64,000 bases of DNA from Rhodanobacter sp. (GCA_004298015.1 SCSE01000087.1:1-64000); one strand, 5' to 3'. Counted from the first letter of the stretch, positions 37,590 to 48,648 are shown. Program-made: numbers and translations. The notes: generated from the sequence alone by a model not told the origin.

Positions 37590-38267
37590 ATGTCCCGAGG
37601 CGAACACCATCGCATCCATGCGCAAGATCGCGTTCAGCGGAACCGGTTGCGGATCGCCCAGGAGGCGGCGCGGCTGATGAGCGAGCATGGCATCCGCGAT
37701 TTTCACCATGCCAAGCTCAAGGCCGCCGAACGCCTGGGCATTCTCGAAACCCAGGCGCTGCCGCGCAACCTCGAAATCGAACAGGCGCTGCGTGAACACC
37801 AGCGTCTGTTCCTCGCCGACAGCCAGCCGACATGGCTGCGCCTAAGGCGAGAGGCCGCAGTGGAGGCGATGCGGTTTCTGCAGGCGTTCGATCCACGCCT
37901 GGTAGGCGCCGTACTCGAAGGCACCGCCGACGCACATTCGGCGGTATGCCTGCATGTCTTCAGCGACGATGCCGATGAAGTCGAGCTTTATCTGCGCGAG
38001 CATGGCGTGCCGGTGGAGGTACAAACCCGCCGACTGCGTCGCAACCGGGATGATCAACCCGAATACCCGGTGCTGCTTTTCAGCGCCGGCGAACTTCCGT
38101 TTGACGTGACCGTGCTACCGAGGGATGCCTTGCGCCAGGCCCCGCTGGATCGCCGGGCGGACGACAAGCCGATGCGCCGCGCCAACCTGACCCAGGTGGA
38201 AATCCTGCTTTCCGAAGACGATACCTTCGAACAGTCTCAGCCACCACGGGTGGCGGTAGTGCGCTGA
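37590..38267 (+). CDS. conserved protein, possibly nucleotidyltransferase-like
   Basis: 225 residues, soluble. The first half is helical and basic (RVQRNRLRIAQEAARLMSEH; EQALREHQRLFLAD). In the middle, VGAVLEGTADAHSAVCLHVF resembles the G-S/V-x-x-x-G start of minimal nucleotidyltransferase folds and is followed by DDADEVELYLREHGVPVEV. The canonical DxD metal site is not clear, so activity is doubtful. I do not know the function. AAAGGAG stands 7 bases before ATG 37590. It lies between ponA and the convergent gltA. Confidence 0.65.
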   Translation: MSRGEHHRIHAQDRVQRNRLRIAQEAARLMSEHGIRDFHHAKLKAAERLGILETQALPRNLEIEQALREHQRLFLADSQPTWLRLRREAAVEAMRFLQAFDPRLVGAVLEGTADAHSAVCLHVFSDDADEVELYLREHGVPVEVQTRRLRRNRDDQPEYPVLLFSAGELPFDVTVLPRDALRQAPLDRRADDKPMRRANLTQVEILLSEDDTFEQSQPPRVAVVR

Positions 38268-38314
38268 AACACCGGGGCGGAACGCCGGGTGGTGAGGCCC
38301 GGCTCTCTTCAGTC

Positions 38315-39610
<1,296 letters not shown>

Positions 39611-39799
39611 GGATAACTCCTTAGCTTGTAGGTCAGCACCGGAAGCTGCCGCAAAGCGACACCGACCGGCGGGGGAAACGCTGGCATGAACTGCAAAAAG
39701 CAGGTCCTGCCCGAGACGCCGTGGCGCCTGCCAATCCCCATTATCGCACAAGCTTCCATCCACATTCGACGGCGCATGGACAAAAGACACCCGCAAAAA

Positions 39800-39831
39800 G
39801 ACACGGAGCAGGCGCCTGCCTGCTCCGTGTC
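39800..39831 (-). terminator. rho-independent terminator after rpmE2
   Basis: GACACGGAGCAGG (39800-39812) pairs perfectly with CCTGCTCCGTGTC (39819-39831) around six bases. On the minus strand the stem is followed by TTTTTGC. It closes rpmE2 before gltA. Confidence 0.92.
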
Positions 39832-39885
39832 GGGTGATCTCTCTCCGCATCCGCAGTCATCGCCCGGCGACGACTGCATGACGGA

Positions 39886-40140
39886 TTATTCCTTGCTGGA
39901 ACCTGCGTAGCGGCGACGGAACTTGTCGACCCGACCGCCCACATCCAGCGTCTTCTGCTTGCCGGTATAGAACGGATGCGAGTGGCTCGAGATATCCACC
40001 TTGACAAGCGGGTACTCGTTGCCGTCTTCCCACTTGACGGTTTCCTTGCTGGACATGGTCGACTTGGTCAGGAACGAGAAGTCGGACGACAGGTCCTGGA
40101 ACACCACCGGGGCGTAGTTCGGATGGATATCAGGCTTCAT
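39886..40140 (-). CDS. rpmE2: 50S ribosomal protein L31, type B
   Basis: 84 residues from ATG 40140 ([20 protein letters not shown]). An upstream extension to 40203 is not part of the family. The type B form lacks the CxxC zinc ligands of ordinary L31 and carries the insert around [19 protein letters not shown]. The conserved end [20 protein letters not shown] is intact. Type B L31 often replaces the zinc form under zinc limitation. I saw no clear Zur site upstream. Confidence 0.95.
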   Translation of the reverse strand: MKPDIHPNYAPVVFQDLSSDFSFLTKSTMSSKETVKWEDGNEYPLVKVDISSHSHPFYTGKQKTLDVGGRVDKFRRRYAGSSKE

Positions 40141-40251
40141 GGCGGACTCTAAAGCGGCGGTGAAAAGAGCGGCATTGTAGCGGCCCTGAAGCACTGCCCG
40201 CAAGTCGGGCGTTGTGTGCCGCCAGCCCCAGCCTGGGCCGGGACATTGAAG

Positions 40252-41202
40252 CTACGCGCCCAAAGCGCGCCTGACCATCGCCGAAAAACGCGCGTGATCC
40301 ACTTCCAGCACGATATCCGCGTTGGCCGGACGACCCAGCCGTCCGGCCCAGTCGACCACGGTTGCGCCTCGCGTAAGCTGACCGTCAAGCTCGACCGCCA
40401 CGGCACGGCGCTCGCTACGAACGACGATCGAGGGGTCGATCGCCACGGCCATCGCCAGGGCGTCGGCTGCGATGACCCCACGACGATCGTGCGCCAGGTT
40501 GTAGGCGCGTGCGGTACGCCCGATCCTGGCGTAGAAATCGGCGCGGTGATCGCCCGCCTGCAGCCACCGGTCGAATGCCTCCTGATCGAGCGCATGGCGC
40601 AGGGTCGCCTCCCAGTCGACAAGCTGGAAATGGGGAAATCCCTCGAATACCACGTGCGCCGCCTCCGGGTCGAAGCCGAGGTTGAACTCCGCCGGCACCC
40701 TGCCGGTATTGCCATGGCCAGTCACGGCGCCGCCCATCACTACCAGGCGAGCAACGCGCTGCGGCAGGGTGGGATCGAGCCGCAAGGCGAGAGCCAGATT
40801 GGTCAGCGGCGCCAGCGCCACCAGGGTCAACTCACCTGGCCGCTCACGGGTAAGGCGTAGCAGCGCGCTGGCGGCCGATTCGTTCGCCACGGCAGCCGCC
40901 GGTGGAGGAAAGCCGACATCCCCGAAGCCATCCCTGCCGTGCACGAAGGCGGCATCTTCGTCGGGCGCGCGTACCAGCGGTGTGGCACAGCCGGCGAACA
41001 CCGCGATGTCGGCATCGAGCAGATCGACCAGGGTGCGAGCATTGCGCACCGTGTGGTCGAGCCCGACATTCCCGGCGGCGATGCTCAGGCCGGCGATATC
41101 GGCATGCGCATGCGCCATCAGGATCGCCAGTGCGTCGTCCACGCCCGGGTCGGTATCGATCAATAATTGCGCTGCGCTCATGCTGGACTCACCGACTGAC
41201 AT
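40252..41202 (-). CDS. inosine/uridine-preferring nucleoside hydrolase family protein
   Basis: 316 residues. The calcium-binding signature is DTDPGVDDALAILMA near the N-terminus. GGAVTGHGNTGRVPAEFNLG forms the substrate region, and the late Asp is in VIAADALAMAVAID. These enzymes cleave the N-glycosidic bond of ribonucleosides for salvage; the preferred base cannot be read. ATG 41181 (MSAAQLLIDTD) is a possible shorter start. It is a single gene between rpmE2 and recG on the same strand. Confidence 0.92.
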   Translation of the reverse strand: MSVGESSMSAAQLLIDTDPGVDDALAILMAHAHADIAGLSIAAGNVGLDHTVRNARTLVDLLDADIAVFAGCATPLVRAPDEDAAFVHGRDGFGDVGFPPPAAAVANESAASALLRLTRERPGELTLVALAPLTNLALALRLDPTLPQRVARLVVMGGAVTGHGNTGRVPAEFNLGFDPEAAHVVFEGFPHFQLVDWEATLRHALDQEAFDRWLQAGDHRADFYARIGRTARAYNLAHDRRGVIAADALAMAVAIDPSIVVRSERRAVAVELDGQLTRGATVVDWAGRLGRPANADIVLEVDHARFSAMVRRALGA

Positions 41203-41246
41203 TGCCGCCAGCTTATCGGCTGCAACGGCGCCGGCAAAGCACGGCT

Positions 41247-43367
41247 TCAGGCCTGTGCATAACGGGAAGCAGCGCCGATCCAGCGCTCGATCAGCTGCCC
41301 GGCCTGCGTCGGGTAATCGGCCAGCATGCGCTCCGCGACCTGCTGCACGGCCGGCAGCAGGTGGGCATCGCGCGCCAGATCGGCGATGCGAAAAGTGAGG
41401 TCTCCCGTCTGGCGGGTACCGAGCACCTCCCCGGGTCCGCGCAACTGCAGATCCCTTTCGGCAATGCGGAAGCCATCGCCGGTCTCCCGCATCACTGCCA
41501 GGCGCTCGCGTGCCAGTTGCCCCAGCGGCGGCTGATACAGCAGCACGCAGTTGGAGGCGATGGCACCACGTCCTACCCTGCCGCGCAATTGATGCAACTG
41601 CGCCAGACCGAGTCGCTCGCTGTTCTCGATCACCATCAGGCTGGCGTTGGGAACATCCACGCCCACTTCAATCACCGTGGTCGCCACCAGCACCGACAGC
41701 TCGCCGGCCTTGAAAGCGTCCATCACCGCCTGCTTCTGCTTCGCCTTCATCCGCCCATGGATCAAGCCCACCGCGAAGCCGGTCAGTCCCGCGCAGAGTT
41801 CGGCGTAGGCAACCTCGGCGGCCTGCGCACGCAGCTGTTCGGATTCCTCGATCAAGGTGCATACCCAATATACCTGCCGGCCCTCGCCGCAAGCAGCGCG
41901 GATGCGTGCAATCACCTCGGCCCGGCGCGCATTGGTGATGGCAACGGTCTGCACCGGCGTGCGGCCCGGTGGCAACTCGTCGATCGAGGAGACATCCAGA
42001 TCGGCATAGGCGCTCATCGCCAGGGTTCGCGGGATCGGAGTGGCCGTCAGCACCAGTTGATGCGGCACCAGCCCATCGACCCGCCCCACACCCTTGTCGC
42101 GCAGCGCCAGCCGTTGCTGCACGCCGAAGCGGTGCTGCTCATCGACAATGACCAAACCCAGTTGCGCGAACACCACGCCTTCCTGCATCAACGCGTGGGT
42201 ACCGATCACGACAGGTGCCCCCGCAGCGACCCGCGCCACGGCGCGTTGGCGCGCCTTGCCGGTGACCTTGCCGGCCAGCCACTCGACCTCAACCCCCAAC
42301 GGCTGCAGCCAATGGCGGAAATTGTGCAAATGCTGCTCGGCAAGCAGTTCGGTAGGTGCCACCAACGCCACCTGGCAACCGGCCTCAACCGCCGCCAGCG
42401 CGGCCAGCGCGGCCACGATGGTCTTGCCGCTACCCACATCACCCTGTACCAGCCGCAGCATCGGCGAGGACTGCGCGAGATCCCCCGCGACCTCGCGCCT
42501 GACCCGTTGCTGCGCCGCAGTAAGCTCAAAGCTCAGGCCGCCAAGCAGGCGGCTTGCCAGGTCGCCGTCCACGGCAAGCCGCGGCGCCCGATGATGGCGC
42601 ACCGCGGCCCGCAGCCGCCTCAGACTCAGGTGATGCGCCAGCAGCTCCTCGAAGGCCAGCCGCTGCTGCGCTGGATGCTCGCCGCGTATCAGCGGCCCCA
42701 GGGCGGCATCCGCTGGTGGCCGATGCACGTAGAGCAGCGCCTCGCGCAGTGACGACAATCCGTGCGCCTCGCACAAGCGGTCGGGGATCAGCTCCAGTGC
42801 GCGTGTCGGCGGCAACAACGCCAAGGCCTTGCCGACGACCCCTGCCAGCCGTTTCTGGCCCAGGCCCTCGGTGGTCGGATAGACTGGGCTGAGCGCCTCG
42901 TCGACAACCACCGGCTCGTTTTCGCTGAGTCGCCGGTAGTGCGGATGGACCATTTCCAGCCCGTGTATGCCTTGCCGTACGTCGCCATAGCACAACAGCC
43001 GGGTCCCCTGACGCAGCTGCTCGGCCTGCGCGCGGTTGAAATGAAAGAAGCGCAACAACAGCGTCTGGCCACCCACGCCGGCGATCGCCACCTTCAATTG
43101 CGGGCGATGACGAAACCCCCTTTCCACCGCCTCGACCACACCCACCACCTGCGCCGGCTCGCCGGCACGAAGGTCGGCAATCGCGCTGATCCGGGTCTTG
43201 TCTTCGTAGCGCAGCGGCAGGTGGAACCACAGATCCTGCACCCGCGCCAATCCCAGCCGGGCCAATGACGCGCCGAATGCCGGCCCCACACCGGTCAACG
43301 TGACGACCGATGCCGTACCGGCGACGGTATCAACGACAGGGTGGGAGCTCACTTCGCGAGCGATCAT
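41247..43367 (-). CDS. recG: ATP-dependent DNA helicase RecG
   Basis: 706 residues. The N-terminal wedge/OB domain (about residues 20-200) grips fork DNA. Helicase motif I is GDVGSGKTIVAALAALAAVE, motif II is VIVDEQHRFGVQQR, and motif III is LTATPIPRTLAM. The C-terminal region has LIHGRMKAKQKQ, TTVIEVGVDVPNASLM and QLRGRVGRG. It remodels stalled replication forks and Holliday junctions. It follows ridA on the same strand by 81 bases, where a GC hairpin (43382-43398) lies. Confidence 0.97.
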   Translation of the reverse strand: MIAREVSSHPVVDTVAGTASVVTLTGVGPAFGASLARLGLARVQDLWFHLPLRYEDKTRISAIADLRAGEPAQVVGVVEAVERGFRHRPQLKVAIAGVGGQTLLLRFFHFNRAQAEQLRQGTRLLCYGDVRQGIHGLEMVHPHYRRLSENEPVVVDEALSPVYPTTEGLGQKRLAGVVGKALALLPPTRALELIPDRLCEAHGLSSLREALLYVHRPPADAALGPLIRGEHPAQQRLAFEELLAHHLSLRRLRAAVRHHRAPRLAVDGDLASRLLGGLSFELTAAQQRVRREVAGDLAQSSPMLRLVQGDVGSGKTIVAALAALAAVEAGCQVALVAPTELLAEQHLHNFRHWLQPLGVEVEWLAGKVTGKARQRAVARVAAGAPVVIGTHALMQEGVVFAQLGLVIVDEQHRFGVQQRLALRDKGVGRVDGLVPHQLVLTATPIPRTLAMSAYADLDVSSIDELPPGRTPVQTVAITNARRAEVIARIRAACGEGRQVYWVCTLIEESEQLRAQAAEVAYAELCAGLTGFAVGLIHGRMKAKQKQAVMDAFKAGELSVLVATTVIEVGVDVPNASLMVIENSERLGLAQLHQLRGRVGRGAIASNCVLLYQPPLGQLARERLAVMRETGDGFRIAERDLQLRGPGEVLGTRQTGDLTFRIADLARDAHLLPAVQQVAERMLADYPTQAGQLIERWIGAASRYAQA

Positions 43368-43381
43368 GATCCAAAGCCTAA

Positions 43382-43398
43382 CCGGGCGAGTCGCCCGG
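43382..43398. terminator. short GC hairpin between ridA and recG
   Basis: CCGGGCG and CGCCCGG are separated by AGT. No T-tract follows, so it may only attenuate read-through into recG. Confidence 0.35.
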
Positions 43399-43448
43399 CA
43401 CGACCTCGAACACCGACCGGAGCTGTCGGCAACTGCCGCATGATCTGA

Positions 43449-43832
43449 TCAGTCAAGCACCATGATCGCGTCGACCTCGACCTGCGCCGCCTTGGGCAGA
43501 CCGGCGACCTCGATCGTGGAACGTGCCGGGTAGGGCTGCTGGAAGTAGTCCGCCATCACTGCATTCACCGCTGCGAAGTTGACCAGGTCGGTGACATAGA
43601 TCCCCATCCGCACGATCTGGCCCAGTGAGCCACCAGCCGCCTTTGCCACCGCCTCCAGGTTGTCGAACACCCGCCGTGTCTGTACCGAAATATCGCCTTC
43701 AACCAACGCACCGGTAGCCGGGTCGAGCGGAATCTGGCCGGAAAAATACACGGTATTGCCGTGGCGCACCGCCTGCGAATACGGGCCGATGGCGGCGGGT
43801 GCCTGCTCGGTGGCGATAATGCTGCGGGACAT
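43449..43832 (-). CDS. ridA: RidA family reactive-intermediate deaminase
   Basis: 127 residues, the full RidA length. Hallmarks are [20 protein letters not shown], the catalytic Arg in [14 protein letters not shown], and the C-terminal [10 protein letters not shown]. It hydrolyses 2-aminoacrylate and related enamines made by PLP enzymes. It is placed between spoT and recG, an order I associate with Xanthomonadales. Confidence 0.94.
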   Translation of the reverse strand: MSRSIIATEQAPAAIGPYSQAVRHGNTVYFSGQIPLDPATGALVEGDISVQTRRVFDNLEAVAKAAGGSLGQIVRMGIYVTDLVNFAAVNAVMADYFQQPYPARSTIEVAGLPKAAQVEVDAIMVLD

Positions 43833-43913
43833 GGGCTTTCCTCACACGGGTCATGGACCCCCAGTGTAGACAGCTGCCGCAGACGCGGAAAGCCTGCCCC
43901 GCCTTCGTTCTGC

Positions 43914-46124
43914 CTAAAGCGGATAGCGATAGACGCCGCTGACCGTCCCGGTGCGGCGCACCCGACGGATCACGTCAGCCAGATGCTTGCGACTGCTGAC
44001 CTCCATCGAAAACAGCAGCGTCGCTGCGGACGCATCGCGCTCGACATACTCCACGTTCTCGATATTCGAGTCCGCCGCGGCGATCGCGGTGGCCACGGTG
44101 GCCAGCACGCCAGGGCGGTTGATGACTTCGATGCGCAATTGCGCGCGATAGTCGCCCTTCACCTCACGTGCCCACTCGATCGCCACGCATCGCTCCGGCG
44201 ATTTGCGCAATTCGACCACGTTGGGGCATTCCTCGCGATGCACCACGATGCCTTTGCCGGATGACAGGTAACCGACAATGTCGTCACCCGGCAGAGGATG
44301 GCAGCAGTTGGCGAAACTCAGCACGCCACGTTCGGCACCACTGATGCGTATTTTTTCATGTGCGTGCGGTGAGGCGAGGGAAACCTCGCCCACCAGGTCG
44401 CCACGCGCTGCCAGCAGCTGACTGGCGACCACGTCGGGCATGCGGTTACCCAGCGCGATATCGGACAGCAGCTCCTCCAGCCGCTTGAGCTTGGACGTTT
44501 CCAGGAACTGATCCAGCACCGCGACCGGAATGCCGTCCAGACTGCTTCTACCCAGTGCGTCCAGTGCGCGATCGAGCATCCGCGAGCCGAAGTCGACGGC
44601 GTCCTCGTGCTGCAGGTGCTTGAGATACTGGCGAATCGCCGTACGTGCCTTGCCGGTAACCACCGACTCGAGCCACGCCGGATTGGGTACTGCCGAGGGG
44701 GCCGTGATGATCTCCACCAACTGGCCCGACTCCAGTTTGCTGCGCAATGGCAGCAGTTTCTTGTCGACCCGCGCCGCCACCGCATGGTCACCGACATCCG
44801 TATGTACGGCGTAAGCAAAGTCCAGCACGGTGGCATTCCGCGGCAGCGAAAGAATGTCTCCGCGCGGCGTAAACAAGTAGACCTCATCCGGGAACAGATC
44901 GATCTTGACCGCCTCGATGAACTCGCTCGATGAAACCGTCCCGACCGAGTTGTCGGCCAAGGAGGACAACCACTCACGCGCCCGGACCTGGGCGCTGTTT
45001 GCAGGGCCGCTGTCGGTCTTGTAGGCCCAGTGTGCGGCCACGCCGCGCTCAGCAACCGAATCCATCTCGGCAGTGCGAATCTGCACCTCGATCGGCGCAC
45101 CAAACGGCCCCAACAACACGGTATGCAACGACTGATAGCCATTCGCCTTGGAGATCGCAATGAAATCCTTGAAGCGCCGATCGACCGGCTTGTACAACGC
45201 GTGCACCGCCCCCAGCGCCATGTAGCAGCTCATCGCGCTGTCGACGACCACGCGGAACCCGTAGACATCCATCAGCTGCGCAAAGCTCTTGTGTTCACCG
45301 CGCATCTTGGAATAAATACTCCAGGGCGACTTGATGCGTCCCACCACGCGGCTTTGCAACTGCTCTTCGGCAAGGCGCGCCGACAAGGCTGACTCGATCC
45401 TGCCCATGGCCTCGCGACGGTTGCCGATCGCCGCACGGATACGCTCACTGATCACCCGGTAGCGGTCGGGATACAGCGCTCGAAAACCCAGATCCTGCAG
45501 CTCGGCCTTGAACTTGTTCATGCCCAGGCGTTGCGCGATCGGCGCGTAGATCTCCAGTGTCTCGCGAGCGATACGCCGCCGCGACTGAGACTCCTTGGCC
45601 CCCAGCGTACGCATGTTGTGCAAGCGATCGGCCAGCTTGATGAGAATCACCCGCAAGTCCCGCGCCATCGCCAGCAGCATCTTGCGGAAGCTTTCCACAT
45701 CGGCTTCCTGGCGGCTGCCGAAACGCATCTTGTCGAGTTTGGTGACGCCATCGACCAGCTCGGCCACGACCTCACCGAATTCGCCAGCCAGGGCATCGCG
45801 GCTCAGCGCCGTGTCCTCGAGGGTATCGTGCAGGATCGCCGCAATGATGGTTTCGGCATCCAGCCCCAACTCGGCCAGGATGCTGGCCACCGCTACCGGA
45901 TGGGTGATATAGGGTTCGCCGCTGTTGCGCGCCTGACCGGCATGGGCATGCGCACCAAGCAGGAAAGCACGCAAGACGCGCTCGACCTGATCTTCCGGCA
46001 AATAGCCGATACGCTCTCTCAGTGCCAGCACATACGGCGGCAGTCCGGAGAGATCAACAGGGCTGGGATCCACGGCCGCGGTCATGGGTTTCGACGCCGG
46101 CTCAGGCGCGCTCCGCATCGACAC
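43914..46124 (-). CDS. spoT: bifunctional (p)ppGpp synthetase/hydrolase SpoT
   Basis: 736 residues. An HD hydrolase domain (ITHPVAVASILAELG; HDTLEDT) is followed by the synthetase domain (SIYSKMRGEHKSFAQLMDVY; NGYQSLHTVLLGPFGAPIEV). The TGS domain (YLFTPRGDILSLPRNATVLD) and a C-terminal ACT domain (RIEVINRPGVLATVATAIAA) complete it. The hydrolase motif is intact, so it can degrade the alarmone. It follows rpoZ by 87 bases on the same strand, the standard rpoZ-spoT order. A second in-frame ATG (MTAAVDPS) is possible. Confidence 0.97.
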   Translation of the reverse strand: MSMRSAPEPASKPMTAAVDPSPVDLSGLPPYVLALRERIGYLPEDQVERVLRAFLLGAHAHAGQARNSGEPYITHPVAVASILAELGLDAETIIAAILHDTLEDTALSRDALAGEFGEVVAELVDGVTKLDKMRFGSRQEADVESFRKMLLAMARDLRVILIKLADRLHNMRTLGAKESQSRRRIARETLEIYAPIAQRLGMNKFKAELQDLGFRALYPDRYRVISERIRAAIGNRREAMGRIESALSARLAEEQLQSRVVGRIKSPWSIYSKMRGEHKSFAQLMDVYGFRVVVDSAMSCYMALGAVHALYKPVDRRFKDFIAISKANGYQSLHTVLLGPFGAPIEVQIRTAEMDSVAERGVAAHWAYKTDSGPANSAQVRAREWLSSLADNSVGTVSSSEFIEAVKIDLFPDEVYLFTPRGDILSLPRNATVLDFAYAVHTDVGDHAVAARVDKKLLPLRSKLESGQLVEIITAPSAVPNPAWLESVVTGKARTAIRQYLKHLQHEDAVDFGSRMLDRALDALGRSSLDGIPVAVLDQFLETSKLKRLEELLSDIALGNRMPDVVASQLLAARGDLVGEVSLASPHAHEKIRISGAERGVLSFANCCHPLPGDDIVGYLSSGKGIVVHREECPNVVELRKSPERCVAIEWAREVKGDYRAQLRIEVINRPGVLATVATAIAAADSNIENVEYVERDASAATLLFSMEVSSRKHLADVIRRVRRTGTVSGVYRYPL

Positions 46125-46211
46125 GACGATACCGCACAGCGGCTGGACGCGGGTACGCTTTCACGCCGGCCATGCCGGCATGGCGTTCCATCGGTCTACA
46201 GCCGCCGTCCA

Positions 46212-46502
46212 TCAGTCCTCACCGGCCTTGGAGAGGTCGTCATCCACTTCGGCAGCGGCCCATTCCAGCGCTTCACGCTCTGCCCGTTCGCGCTCGGCCA
46301 CGTCGATCTGGTCAATCATCGCCTGGTCGATGCGGCGATCGGCAATCTCACGCAAGGCAAGCACAGTGGGCTTGTCGTGATCGGGGTTCACGGCCGGCTC
46401 GGCACCCTTCTCCAACTGGCGCGCGCGCTTGGTCGCCATCAATACCAACTCGAAACGGTTGTCGACTACTTCGAGGCAGTCTTCCACGGTGATGCGGGCC
46501 AT
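46212..46502 (-). CDS. rpoZ: RNA polymerase omega subunit
   Basis: 96 residues. The start [20 protein letters not shown] is the omega signature, followed by [16 protein letters not shown] and a Glu-rich tail. Omega helps assemble RNA polymerase and forms part of a ppGpp site. AAGGA precedes the ATG. The upstream divergent gap to mlaA contains the 10-base palindrome ACTGTACAGT (46535-46544), close to where the promoter should be. Confidence 0.96.
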   Translation of the reverse strand: MARITVEDCLEVVDNRFELVLMATKRARQLEKGAEPAVNPDHDKPTVLALREIADRRIDQAMIDQIDVAERERAEREALEWAAAEVDDDLSKAGED

Positions 46503-46715
46503 GCGAAATCCTTAAAGAATAAAATGACTTACAGACTGTACAGTGTAGCCAGCGCTCCACGGGCTGGCAATCCAGCCGCGACACGGCGCAGGCGCCGCGC
46601 GTTCAGGCGCAGGCACCGCACCGCTGTCGGCGAGGTGCGAAAGCACACCGAAAGCCGTGCAGGATATAAAACCATCCAGTACACTTATGCTGTCCCACGC
46701 CACGAATCATCACGC

Positions 46716-47558
46716 ATGACCCCTTTATCCCGCTCCACTCCACTGAGTCGCTGGCTGGCCCTGATCGCCGTGCTGTTCCTGGCTGGCTGTGCCATTGCCC
46801 AACCGCGCACCGACGATCCGCTGGAAAAATACAACCGCAAGGTCTACAAGTTCAACAGCGCACTGGACAAGGCCGTGATACGCCCGGTGGCGGTCGGCTA
46901 CCGCAAGGTAACCAACCCGCCGGTGCGCCGCTCGGTCAGCGATTTCTTCACCAATATCCGCATGCCGATCACGATTGCCAACGATCTGCTGCAGGCGCGC
47001 CCCAAACAGGCACTGCAAGGCAGTGGCCGCTTCCTGATCAACCTGACCCTGGGCATCGGCGGCTTCTTCGACCCCGCCAGCCAGCTGGGCTTTCCGCAGG
47101 AGAGCAACGACTTCGGCCTCACCCTGGCCCGCTGGGGCGTTCCCGAGGGCGACTTTTTGATGGTCCCGTTCGTCGGCCCAAGCACGGTACGTGATATCTG
47201 GCGACTTCCCGTGGATAGCTACTTCTTTGATCCGCTGAGCTACTACTCGCGCAACAACAGCAATCACGGCCTGCAATACGCGCCGCAAGTGCTGTATCTG
47301 ATCACCTTGCGCGAGCGCGCACTGGGTGCCGAAAGCTATCTCGAGTCGGCCTATGATCCGTATGTGTTCCTGCGCGATGCCTATCGCCAGCGGCGCCTTT
47401 ACCAGCTCTACGACGGTAATCCACCCAATGCCATCATCAACCGGATGCAAGGGCTGGACAACAAGAACTTCGATCCCGAGCAGTTACTGGAACAACAGCG
47501 GCAGTGGGAGAAGACGCACCCTGCCAAGGATGGCCAGCAACCGCAGACCTCGCCGTAA
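46716..47558 (+). CDS. mlaA: outer-membrane lipoprotein MlaA (VacJ)
   Basis: 280 residues from ATG 46716; the open frame extends far upstream but only as antisense to spoT and rpoZ. The lipoprotein signal has lipobox LAGC (AVLFLAGCAIAQ). Family motifs are DPLEKYNRKVYKFNSALDKA, NDLLQARPKQALQGSGRFLI, QESNDFGLTLARWGVPEGDF and PFVGPSTVRD. MlaA extracts misplaced phospholipids from the outer leaflet of the outer membrane. It faces the mlaFEDCB operon and ends at a shared hairpin. Confidence 0.96.
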   Translation: MTPLSRSTPLSRWLALIAVLFLAGCAIAQPRTDDPLEKYNRKVYKFNSALDKAVIRPVAVGYRKVTNPPVRRSVSDFFTNIRMPITIANDLLQARPKQALQGSGRFLINLTLGIGGFFDPASQLGFPQESNDFGLTLARWGVPEGDFLMVPFVGPSTVRDIWRLPVDSYFFDPLSYYSRNNSNHGLQYAPQVLYLITLRERALGAESYLESAYDPYVFLRDAYRQRRLYQLYDGNPPNAIINRMQGLDNKNFDPEQLLEQQRQWEKTHPAKDGQQPQTSP

Positions 47559-47571
47559 CCCGCCGCACAAG

Positions 47572-47619
47572 CGACAAGCATGAAAAAGGGGCCGCCAGGC
47601 CCCTTTTTCATGCTTGTCG
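47572..47619. terminator. bidirectional terminator between mlaA and mlaB
   Basis: A perfect 22-base stem (CGACAAGCATGAAAAAGG plus GGCC, and its mirror) surrounds the loop GCCA. Runs of A and T inside the stem give T-tracts on both strands. It serves the convergent mlaA and mlaFEDCB transcripts. Confidence 0.93.
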
Positions 47620-47636
47620 GCGGGTGTCCAGCCAAC

Positions 47637-47948
47637 TCACACCAGCAGACCATCGATCTCACAGACCTGTGCCAGCGCGCGCATACCCTCGGGCATGTGC
47701 AGCACTTGCAGACGGTGTCCGTCACCTGCAGCCTCGGCTACGATCGCCAGCACGCACGACAAACCCGCGCTGTCGCTGTGCCGGATCCCGGCCAGGTCGA
47801 GCTGACGCGGCGCCTGTTCACCCTCGATAGCGGAACGCAGCTGCCTCCAGGCCTCCGCGGCCGTGGCGAAACTCAACACGCCACTGGCTTCCAACCCGCC
47901 CGAGTTGTTGGCGACCAACTGGAATGCATCATCGGCATGCTTGTCCAC
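47637..47948 (-). CDS. mlaB: STAS-domain protein MlaB
   Basis: 103 residues from GTG 47948, directly after the mlaC stop with no gap. It is a single STAS domain: LEASGVLSFATAAEAWRQLR, then LDLAGIRHSDSAGLSCVLAI with the conserved DSAG loop. MlaB binds and stabilises the MlaF ATPase in the inner-membrane MlaFEDB complex. Last gene of the operon. Confidence 0.92.
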   Translation of the reverse strand: MDKHADDAFQLVANNSGGLEASGVLSFATAAEAWRQLRSAIEGEQAPRQLDLAGIRHSDSAGLSCVLAIVAEAAGDGHRLQVLHMPEGMRALAQVCEIDGLLV

Positions 47949-48623
47949 TTACGCGCCCTTGCTGTCTTTTTCCATCGTCTTCAGCGCCTTGTCACCCTGG
48001 GTTTCGAGATTCTTGATCAATTGCTCGATACCCACCTTGCGAATTTCCTCGCCGACCTGGGCGCGGTAATTGGTGATGTAGGAGATTCCCTCGATAATCA
48101 CGTCGTAGGCTTTCCACTGACCGTCGTGCGTCTTGCGGAATGCATAGTCGACCGATATCAGCTTGCCATCGCTCAGCACCACCTGGGTCCGTACCACGCT
48201 GCGCTGATCGTTGAGCGCGCCATTGAACGGCAATACCTTGACCCGGCCGCGGGTGTAATTGAGCAGTCCGTCGGCATAACGGTCGGTGATGGAGTTGTAG
48301 AACGCCTTGGCGAAGCGCGCTCGTTGTGCAGGCGTCGCCTCACGGGCATATCGGCCCAGCACCAGAATCGAGGCATAGCCGATGTCGAAATGCGGCAGGA
48401 AGGCCTTGTCGATGATCGCGATCAGCTTCTTCTGGTTGTGTTTCAACTCAGCAGTGTGACCTTCGATCTCGGTACCCAGCTGGTCCGCAATCGACTGCAC
48501 GATCTGCACCGGCGTCTGCTGGGCGGCAGGCGTTGCGGCAGGCGCCGAAGCCTGCGCAAAAACCGGGGCTGCAACGACGGTGCCGAGGGCGATGGCGGTG
48601 GCAAGAGCCAGTCTGCGCAACAT
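47949..48623 (-). CDS. mlaC: periplasmic phospholipid-binding protein MlaC
   Basis: 224 residues from ATG 48623 with AAGGAG upstream; the longer frame to 48704 is rejected. The signal peptide is LALATAIALGTVVAAPVFAQ. The MlaC fold shows in KLIAIIDKAFLPHFDIGYAS, YNSITDRYADGLLNYTRGRV and AYDVIIEGISYITNYRAQVG. It ferries phospholipid across the periplasm between MlaA and MlaD. Confidence 0.95.
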   Translation of the reverse strand: MLRRLALATAIALGTVVAAPVFAQASAPAATPAAQQTPVQIVQSIADQLGTEIEGHTAELKHNQKKLIAIIDKAFLPHFDIGYASILVLGRYAREATPAQRARFAKAFYNSITDRYADGLLNYTRGRVKVLPFNGALNDQRSVVRTQVVLSDGKLISVDYAFRKTHDGQWKAYDVIIEGISYITNYRAQVGEEIRKVGIEQLIKNLETQGDKALKTMEKDSKGA

Positions 48624-48648
48624 GGAAAACTCCTTCAGGAAACCCGGC

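Noticed and set aside
40902-42752. 616-codon plus-strand open frame
   Set aside because: It is antisense to recG and the nucleoside hydrolase, both with unmistakable motifs.
45531-46715. Open frame of 395 codons upstream of and in frame with mlaA
   Set aside because: It is antisense to spoT and rpoZ, has no signal peptide or family features, and the MlaA lipoprotein signal starts exactly at ATG 46716.
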